Source of the DNA: Paenibacillus_D sp047238105
Lineage (GTDB): Bacteria; Bacillota; Bacilli; Paenibacillales; Paenibacillaceae
Direction: 5' to 3'
Assembly (NCBI RefSeq): GCF_047238105.1
Contig: NZ_JBDFMD010000001.1
Location: 4,650,001-4,714,000, forward strand
DNA: 64,000 nucleotides
Below, piece by piece: positions 58,909-64,000 of the stretch. The notes beneath the pieces are model-generated. The model was given only the letters and a program-made list of their open reading frames with translations. It was not told the DNA's origin and searched no databases. The position numbers were made by a program, and so were the translations under genes. How positions within the stretch are numbered: the first letter of the stretch is position 1; each line of letters starts with the position of its first letter.

Positions 58909-59973
58909 TTATTCGCCGATGTCGGCTCCTTCGGTCTCGGCACGGACGGAGCCGCCGCGAGCATCAGGACTATCGGTTTGGGGCTCCTCCGGGACAATAC
59001 TCTCGTCCTGGTTAAGCACCTCATCCACATATTTTTGAACACGGTCAACACTGCGGGGCATCAGGACAGATGCAGCTCCGACACGCTCTTCGCGGATCAG
59101 CTCCATCGGCGGCACCTGGGCCGAGCCGGCCATATTGATGCCAAGACCGAGCTGTCCCAGCTTCAGCATATCGTTGACCGTCAGGTTGGTCTCGATGAAT
59201 GGCTGTACGCTTTCTAGGATTTCCTTCATCCGAATCAGATTCCAGGTCGACTGCATCTCGCCGGCGACGGCTTTCATAAAGTTGCGCTGACGCTCGGTGC
59301 GGGAGAAGTCGGACATTGCGTCGTGACGGAATCTTACGTATTGCAGGGCCTTGTCGCCATCAAGGACCTGAAGGCCTTTCTTCAGATCAATGTCGTAGCG
59401 GTTGCCGTCGGCGTTATCCGTATAACGCATGTTCTTCTCGACCTCGAACTCGATGCCGCCCATCGCGTCGATCAGCGACTTGAATCCTTCGAACTCGGCG
59501 TACACATAATACTGGATATCGAGTCCGAGCAGGTTGCCTGCCGTCTCCATCGCCAGATTCGGGCCACCGGATGTGATGGCGGTGTTGATCCGTCCTTTGC
59601 CGTGGCCGGGGATGTCAACGTAGGTGTCTCTGAGAATCGAGAACAGATGCGCCTTCTTCGTGAGCGGATCGACCGATACGACGAGCAGGGAGTCGCTGCG
59701 GGCGATCCCATTCACATCAGAGTCGCGCGCGTCGCCGCCCAGCAGCAGAATGTTGACACGCTCCTTGCCTTCCCACTTGGGAGGGAGCTTCACTTGTTCT
59801 ACAGGTAAATGCTCGAACCGCGATTCCGTTTCATCCTTTTGCAGGCCATCCAGCGCATTGTAGACGCCGACTGCCTGGTATGCAGCATACGCGCCTACTA
59901 GGCCGACAGCAACGAGCAAGCCATACAACGCATATTTCCAAGGTCTTTTTCTTTTCTTGACTCTGCTGTCCAT
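58909..59973 (-). CDS. LytR-CpsA-Psr family phosphotransferase
   Basis: LCP proteins attach teichoic acids or other polymers to peptidoglycan at the outer membrane face. The 354-residue product has a short basic N-terminus, one transmembrane helix (about 14-32) and the LCP domain. That domain shows NILLLGGDARD, SDSLLVVSVDPLTKKAHLFS, ILRDTYVDIPGHGKGRINTA, DAMGGIEFEV and the Arg-rich LQYVRFRHDAMSDFSRTERQ. The C-terminal tail is acidic and Ser/Pro-rich. The ATG at 59973 has only a distant AAGGGA. It is divergent from the ABC transporter operon. Confidence 0.92.
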   Translation of the reverse strand: MDSRVKKRKRPWKYALYGLLVAVGLVGAYAAYQAVGVYNALDGLQKDETESRFEHLPVEQVKLPPKWEGKERVNILLLGGDARDSDVNGIARSDSLLVVSVDPLTKKAHLFSILRDTYVDIPGHGKGRINTAITSGGPNLAMETAGNLLGLDIQYYVYAEFEGFKSLIDAMGGIEFEVEKNMRYTDNADGNRYDIDLKKGLQVLDGDKALQYVRFRHDAMSDFSRTERQRNFMKAVAGEMQSTWNLIRMKEILESVQPFIETNLTVNDMLKLGQLGLGINMAGSAQVPPMELIREERVGAASVLMPRSVDRVQKYVDEVLNQDESIVPEEPQTDSPDARGGSVRAETEGADIGE

Positions 59974-60303
59974 TCTCTTCTATACATCCCTTCGACAGTA
60001 ATTTGAGTTCATGGTCGGTTTTTGTAGTTAGTGGAGAAATAAGGTGCCTCATACATAAGACGAGGTAGCCGGGATTGAGGTTGCATGCAGGCACCGGGGT
60101 CTTATCACTATCTACCCCGCATACCGCCGCAGTAATCGCACGGACCACAAGGCGGATGTTTACGGCTGGACAGAAATCATGTATGATTACATATCATTAA
60201 ATTATAGTTTGTCGGATAGTGTTTTATCAAGTTTTTTTGAACGGCGTTAAAGAACTCTCACAATTTCCCGGGAAATGTCGAGTGAAAGGGGTCAGCGGAA
60301 ACC
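59974..60303. promoter_or_regulatory. Divergent intergenic region before the ABC-2 transporter operon
   Basis: No gene is visible. The 14-bp perfect palindrome AATCAT-GT-ATGATT at 60175-60188 lies between a TGGACA (60167-60172) and TATCAT (60192-60197), about 110 bp before the ATPase gene. It may be an operator within a weak promoter. Confidence 0.3.
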
Positions 60304-61320
60304 GTGTCTGCCAACATAGCGATCGATGTAGATCGGCTCAAAAAACAATTCCGCGTCCAAAAGAACCGCGAAGGTCTGGCTGGCGCGATGAAAGATCTGT
60401 TCAAACGGGAGTATAGCGACGTGACAGCTGTCAAAGGCATCAGCTTCCAGATCCCCCAAGGGGAGATCTGCGGGTACATCGGCGAGAATGGCGCCGGCAA
60501 ATCGACGACGATCAAGATGCTGACTGGAATTCTCGTACCGACCTCAGGGGAACTTCGGGTCAATGGCTTCATCCCGCACAAAGAAAGAGAGGCATTCGTC
60601 AGAGGCATCGGCGTCGTCTTCGGTCAACGCAGTCAGCTGTGGTGGGACATCGGCGTGATCGAGTCGTTCCAGCTGCTCCGCAAAGTCTACAAAGTGCCGG
60701 AGGCCGAATACCGCAAGCGGCTTAACGAACTGGTAGAGCGGCTCAAGCTGGCCGATCTGCTGCACCGTCCCGTCCGCAAGCTCAGTCTCGGTCAACGGAT
60801 GCGCTGCGAGCTGGTGGCGGCACTCCTGCACAACCCGTCGATTCTGTTCCTTGACGAGCCGACGATCGGTCTGGACATCCTCGTTAAGACCGAGATCCGG
60901 GATTTTCTGAAGGAGATGAACCGGGAGCACGGCACGACGATCCTGCTGACGACGCATGACCTGCAGGACATCGAAGCGCTCTGCTCGCGGGTCATCATGC
61001 TCGATGACGGGCAGATCATCTACGACGGCAATCTGACCGATCTGAAGAGCAAGTGGAGCAAAGGCCGCGAGATTCAGTTCCAGTTTGCCTCGCAGGTCGA
61101 TCTGCAGGAGCTGGAGTCGCTTACTGCTGGACTGAGCGGCGTCCAGTGGAAGCTGGCCAATGATGTGACGGCGGTCATGTGGCTGCCGGTAGAGGTCAAT
61201 GTCTCGGAAGCGATGGCTCGTGTCGTCAGCATAGGCGATATCCGCGACATCCAGATTTTTGAGACCAACACCGACGAGATCGTCCGCGAGATCTATCAGA
61301 CGGAGAAGAAGTCCTCATGA
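60304..61320 (+). CDS. ABC-2 type transporter ATP-binding protein
   Basis: The 338-residue ATPase has Walker A GENGAGKSTT, signature LSLGQRMRCELVAAL, Walker B SILFLDEPTIGLD and H-loop TTHDLQDIE. The FGQRSQLWWDIGVIESFQLL segment is typical of the COG4586 group of uncharacterised ABC-2 exporters. It starts at a GTG at 60304, 13 bases after AAAGGGG; no better start is in frame. It works with the two permeases that follow, first overlapping by ATGA. The substrate is unknown. Confidence 0.9.
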   Translation: MSANIAIDVDRLKKQFRVQKNREGLAGAMKDLFKREYSDVTAVKGISFQIPQGEICGYIGENGAGKSTTIKMLTGILVPTSGELRVNGFIPHKEREAFVRGIGVVFGQRSQLWWDIGVIESFQLLRKVYKVPEAEYRKRLNELVERLKLADLLHRPVRKLSLGQRMRCELVAALLHNPSILFLDEPTIGLDILVKTEIRDFLKEMNREHGTTILLTTHDLQDIEALCSRVIMLDDGQIIYDGNLTDLKSKWSKGREIQFQFASQVDLQELESLTAGLSGVQWKLANDVTAVMWLPVEVNVSEAMARVVSIGDIRDIQIFETNTDEIVREIYQTEKKSS

Positions 61321-62111
61321 ACCCGGCCTATCTAGATATTATCCGGATCCGTTTTTTGATGATGCTGGCTTACCGGGTCAATTATTATAGCGGGATTATT
61401 ATTTATGCCATTAATATCGGCGCCTATTACTTCCTGTGGCAAGCCATCTACGGGAGCCAGGAGGTGCTTGGCGGGTTTACGATCAACCAGATGACCACCT
61501 ATATCGCAGTTTCGTGGATGGCGCGTGCCTTCTACTTCAATAATCTTGACCGGGAGATTGCCGACGAGATCCGTGATGGCAGCGTCGCGATCCAGTTCAT
61601 CCGCCCGTACTCGTATCTCATGGTCAAGCTGATGCAGGGGCTGGGGGAAGGGCTCTTCCGTCTGCTGCTGTTCATGGTGCCGGGGATGGTGGTGGTCTGC
61701 CTCATCTTTCCTGTGACCCTGCCTACCGATCCGGTCGTATGGGCTTGGTATCTCGTCATGCTGTTCTTCAGCTTCCTGATCAATACCCAGATCAACATGC
61801 TGACGGGCCTGTTTGCTTTCTTCGTAGAGAACAATACCGGACTTATCCGAATGAAACGCGTGCTGGTGGACCTGTTCTCCGGAGTCATCATCCCCATGAG
61901 CTTCTTCCCCGGCTGGCTGGAGGGCATCATGCAGTGGCTGCCGTTTCAAGCCATCACGTATCTGCCGAGCTCCGTCTTTACCGGGCGGACGCCGATCTCG
62001 GAGGCCGGGTCGGTATTCGGACTGCAAGTGCTGTGGTGCGTCCTGCTGGCGCTGCCGATCTGGGCCGTGTGGCGGGCAGCGCGCACCCGGCTGTTCGTAC
62101 AGGGGGGTTAG
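61317..62111 (+). CDS. ABC-2 type transporter permease (first)
   Basis: The 264-residue protein has about six transmembrane helices and matches the ABC-2 permease group that pairs with COG4586 ATPases (COG4587-like). It contains FYFNNLDREIADEIRDGSVAI, RPYSYLMVKLMQGLGEG and IPMSFFPGWLEGIMQWLPFQAI. Its ATG overlaps the ATPase stop, and the second permease starts 3 bp after its own stop, so the three subunits are made together. Confidence 0.88.
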   Translation: MNPAYLDIIRIRFLMMLAYRVNYYSGIIIYAINIGAYYFLWQAIYGSQEVLGGFTINQMTTYIAVSWMARAFYFNNLDREIADEIRDGSVAIQFIRPYSYLMVKLMQGLGEGLFRLLLFMVPGMVVVCLIFPVTLPTDPVVWAWYLVMLFFSFLINTQINMLTGLFAFFVENNTGLIRMKRVLVDLFSGVIIPMSFFPGWLEGIMQWLPFQAITYLPSSVFTGRTPISEAGSVFGLQVLWCVLLALPIWAVWRAARTRLFVQGG

Positions 62112-62114
62112 GTT

Positions 62115-62906
62115 ATGTTGTTTGTCATGGGATTGTTCTGGGAGTACATGAAAAATTACGCCAAAACCCGTCTTACCTACCGCCTGGATTTTTGGATCGA
62201 GGTGCTGAGCGATCTGATGTTTCAGGGCTTGAACCTGATCTTCATCCTCGTCGTCTTCCAGCACACTGAATCCCTCGGCGGCTGGTCACAGGCGGAGGTC
62301 GTGTTCGTCTATGGTTACTTCATGATTCCGTATGGCATCTTTAATACGTTCTTCAACTTATGGAGCTTCAGCGATCGGTATATTGTCAAAGGCGAGATGG
62401 ATCGCGTGCTGACGCGGCCAGCGCACAATCTGGTGCAGATCGTTCTGGAAAATATGGACCCGCCGTCGCTCATCGGCTCGGTGATCGGTGCGATTATCGT
62501 CGGCATCTCCTGGTCTCAGCTCGGCATGCCGTTCGAATGGCTCGATCTGCTCGTTATGACCGCACTTGTGATCAGCTCGGTGATGATCTATGCAGGACTG
62601 TACATTGCGCTGACGGCGATTGCCTTTTACTCGGATTCGCCGACAGGGATTCTGCCGCTGATGTACAATATCCAGAACTACGGCCGTTATCCGGTCGGCA
62701 TCTTCAACAAGACGATCCGCTTCATCCTCACCTGGGTGCTGCCGTTTGCGTTTGTCGGCGTCTACCCGGCCTCGTATTTCCTGGACCGGACTGGAGCTGA
62801 AGGCTCGATGGCGATGCTGACGCCGTTGGTCGGCGTTGTCTTCCTGGCGATTGGTCTTGCAGTATGGAATCACGGCGTCAGCCGGTACCGCGGGGCAGGC
62901 TCGTAA
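62115..62906 (+). CDS. ABC-2 type transporter permease (second)
   Basis: The 263-residue permease has about six transmembrane helices and is related in layout to the previous gene (COG3694-like). It contains KGEMDRVLTRPAHNLVQIVLE and YPVGIFNKTIRFILTWVLPFAFVGVYPASYFL. The hairpin of the terminator starts within its last codons. Confidence 0.88.
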   Translation: MLFVMGLFWEYMKNYAKTRLTYRLDFWIEVLSDLMFQGLNLIFILVVFQHTESLGGWSQAEVVFVYGYFMIPYGIFNTFFNLWSFSDRYIVKGEMDRVLTRPAHNLVQIVLENMDPPSLIGSVIGAIIVGISWSQLGMPFEWLDLLVMTALVISSVMIYAGLYIALTAIAFYSDSPTGILPLMYNIQNYGRYPVGIFNKTIRFILTWVLPFAFVGVYPASYFLDRTGAEGSMAMLTPLVGVVFLAIGLAVWNHGVSRYRGAGS

Positions 62907-62923
62907 TGCGAGCCTGTCTTTTT
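62896..62923 (+). terminator. Terminator of the ABC-2 operon
   Basis: caggctcg (62896-62903) pairs with cgagcctg (62909-62916), with the stop codon in the loop, and TCTTTTT follows. Confidence 0.85.
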
Positions 62924-62974
62924 GCTATCTTGACGGCAATTAACTAAGGGGAATGTTCTAACAGCCACCCCGGT

Positions 62975-63003
62975 TTGAAATGGAAGGGAAACTTTGCTAT
63001 GTT
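62975..63003 (+). promoter_or_regulatory. Promoter of the bcp-type gene
   Basis: TTGAAA (62975-62980), a 17-bp spacer and TATGTT (62998-63003). The leader would be about 43 nt. Confidence 0.6.
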
Positions 63004-63052
63004 GGTACTGGCATCGGCAAGGCCCGGAATAGCAATAGAGGAGGAGCATGAC

Positions 63053-63535
63053 ATGACGATTGAAGTTGGACAACCCGCACCGGATTTTGAACTGGAAGCG
63101 AGCGGCGGGCAGCGGGTCAAGCTGTCGGATTATCGCGGCAAACACGTCGTATTATATTTCTATCCCAAGGATATGACAGCGACCTGTACGACACAGGCCT
63201 GTGATTTTCGCGACCGGAGCGGCGACTATGCCGACGCGGGTGCGGTGATCCTGGGCATCAGCACGGATTCGGCGGCGCGGCACGACAAATTTATCGCCAA
63301 GCACGATCTGCCCTTCCTGCTGCTGGCTGACGAGGAGCATAAGGTGGCGGAGCAGTATGGTGTCTGGCAGCTGAAGAAGATGTACGGCAAGGAGTACATG
63401 GGCATCGTGCGCTCGACCTTCATCATCGACAAGGACGGCGTGCTCGTACGGGAATGGCGCAAGGTCCGCGTCAAAGACCATGTGGAGGAAGCACTGGAAT
63501 ATATCCGGACCGAGCTGGAGCCGGCGAAGGGCTGA
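63053..63535 (+). CDS. bcp: Thioredoxin-dependent peroxiredoxin, Bcp/PrxQ type
   Basis: The 160-residue protein reduces hydrogen and organic peroxides. It has the peroxiredoxin fold start PAPDFELEASGG, the active site YPKDMTATCTTQACDFRD (peroxidatic Cys near 46 within PxxxTxxC, second Cys five residues later) and GVWQLKKMYGKEYMGIVRSTF. The usual TPGC is TATC here, a mild departure. The start is ATG 63053 after AGAGGAGGAG; the ORF opening at 62975 overlaps the promoter. It stands alone. Confidence 0.93.
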   Translation: MTIEVGQPAPDFELEASGGQRVKLSDYRGKHVVLYFYPKDMTATCTTQACDFRDRSGDYADAGAVILGISTDSAARHDKFIAKHDLPFLLLADEEHKVAEQYGVWQLKKMYGKEYMGIVRSTFIIDKDGVLVREWRKVRVKDHVEEALEYIRTELEPAKG

Positions 63536-63677
63536 GCTTTGCTGCAAGGCGCTCGATCTCTTAGGGGCTGCCGGTTGTCCGGTACCCCTTGCCGATCTGC
63601 CGCGGAGTTGTTGTGTCGCCTGGATTGGCGCCCCCCGCACCCCGCACTCCGCACCCCGCACCCCTTAGGGAATTGAG
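63536..63677. other. Non-coding spacer with a 7-bp tandem repeat
   Basis: No gene is visible. Four copies of the heptamer ccccgca (one with a c-to-t change) run from 63633 to 63660. This simple repeat lies just before the foldback elements. Confidence 0.6.
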
Positions 63678-63863
63678 CTTACGGACCCAGTAGCGTCTAT
63701 TTTTGACATTAGCCTCACTTACGTCGCTTACGCGGACAGACGATCCGCTATTCCTCCCAAAGTTGCTCGATTAACCCCCAAGTGCAGCAAATAACGGATG
63801 CTGTGTCCGAAAACGCCTGCTAACCAACGGTTTTGGCCAAAATAGGCGCACCTGTGTCCGCAA
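63678..63863. repeat. Foldback (long inverted) repeat, full copy
   Basis: The left outer arm (about 63679-63709, from ttacggaccc to tattttt) pairs with the right outer arm (about 63834-63863, from ttggccaaaatagg to gtgtccgcaa). An inner arm (gcggacagacgatccgctatt, from about 63733) pairs with aataacggatgctgtgtccg (about 63790-63809). The whole could fold into a nested hairpin about 185 nt long. I see no ORF in it. Confidence 0.75.
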
Positions 63864-63910
63864 TCGCAGGTAGACTGCAAGTCCCGCCTATATCCAGGTA
63901 GCTTAGGGGT

Positions 63911-64000
63911 AGCTTACGGACCCAGTAGCGTCTATTTTTGACATTAGCCTCACTTACATCGCTTACGCGGACAGACGATCCGCTATTCCTCCCAAAGCTG
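63911..64000. repeat. Foldback repeat, second copy cut by the window end
   Basis: Starting agcttacgga at 63911, this repeats the sequence at 63676 with a 235-bp offset. Only two differences (acatcg for acgtcg, agctg for agttg) are seen in 90 bp. The high identity points to recent duplication. Confidence 0.85.

Overview
The window looks like a chromosomal segment of a Paenibacillaceae bacterium (Paenibacillus or a close relative). The evidence is high-GC low-complexity coding DNA, strong AGGAGG-type ribosome binding sites with frequent TTG/GTG starts, Bacillus-type genes (bacilliredoxin, YneF, DUF402/YgaC-type phosphatase, UvsE, SLH protein, GbsR/OpuA, YesM/YesN-type two-component system) and families of structured intergenic repeats. 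I see no rRNA or tRNA gene, no CRISPR array and no prophage. All assignments come from reading motifs; no database search was possible.

Layout. 1-9.8 kb is housekeeping: bacilliredoxin, nadE, acpS, a cytochrome c lipoprotein, an AraC regulator overlapping mutY, sodA, a GNAT enzyme, a DUF402 phosphatase, lepB, queG, yneF and folE. 9.9-18 kb holds a very large LuxR-type ATPase regulator, a secreted SLH-domain protein and a second superoxide dismutase with a long N-terminal extension. 18.2-33.1 kb is a mannoside-utilisation locus: sugar ABC importer (lipoprotein plus two permeases), GH125, a clan GH-A hydrolase, GH38 alpha-mannosidase and a sensor kinase/AraC-type response regulator pair. 33.2-39.2 kb holds an alpha/beta hydrolase, an IclR regulator and a GbsR regulator divergent from a glycine betaine (opuA-type) importer. 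39.2-48.5 kb holds a small membrane protein, a Fur-box promoter, aconitase, an amidase-domain protein, ddl, uvsE, fabI and an inositol-phosphatase-family protein.

48.6-50.4 kb is the most unusual stretch: AT-rich intergenic DNA with structured repeats and interleaved inverted repeats, then a tyrosine recombinase gene enclosed by two near-identical 24-bp palindromic sites (49132-49155 and 50280-50303) in inverted orientation. Inside the left end lies a strong outward-facing promoter (TTGATT, 17 bp, TATAAT). If the recombinase inverts the segment, that promoter would face the HD-GYP/cheB/cheW/cheA/mcp operon starting 77 bp beyond the right site. The arrangement reads as a self-encoded invertible promoter switch, a tyrosine-recombinase analogue of Hin, controlling a c-di-GMP phosphodiesterase and chemosensory operon. 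This is inference from sequence layout and has not been shown experimentally.

56.3-63.5 kb holds an MFS transporter, hemL, an LCP-family protein, a three-gene ABC-2 type transporter and a Bcp peroxiredoxin. The window ends in a large foldback repeat present in one full and one truncated copy.
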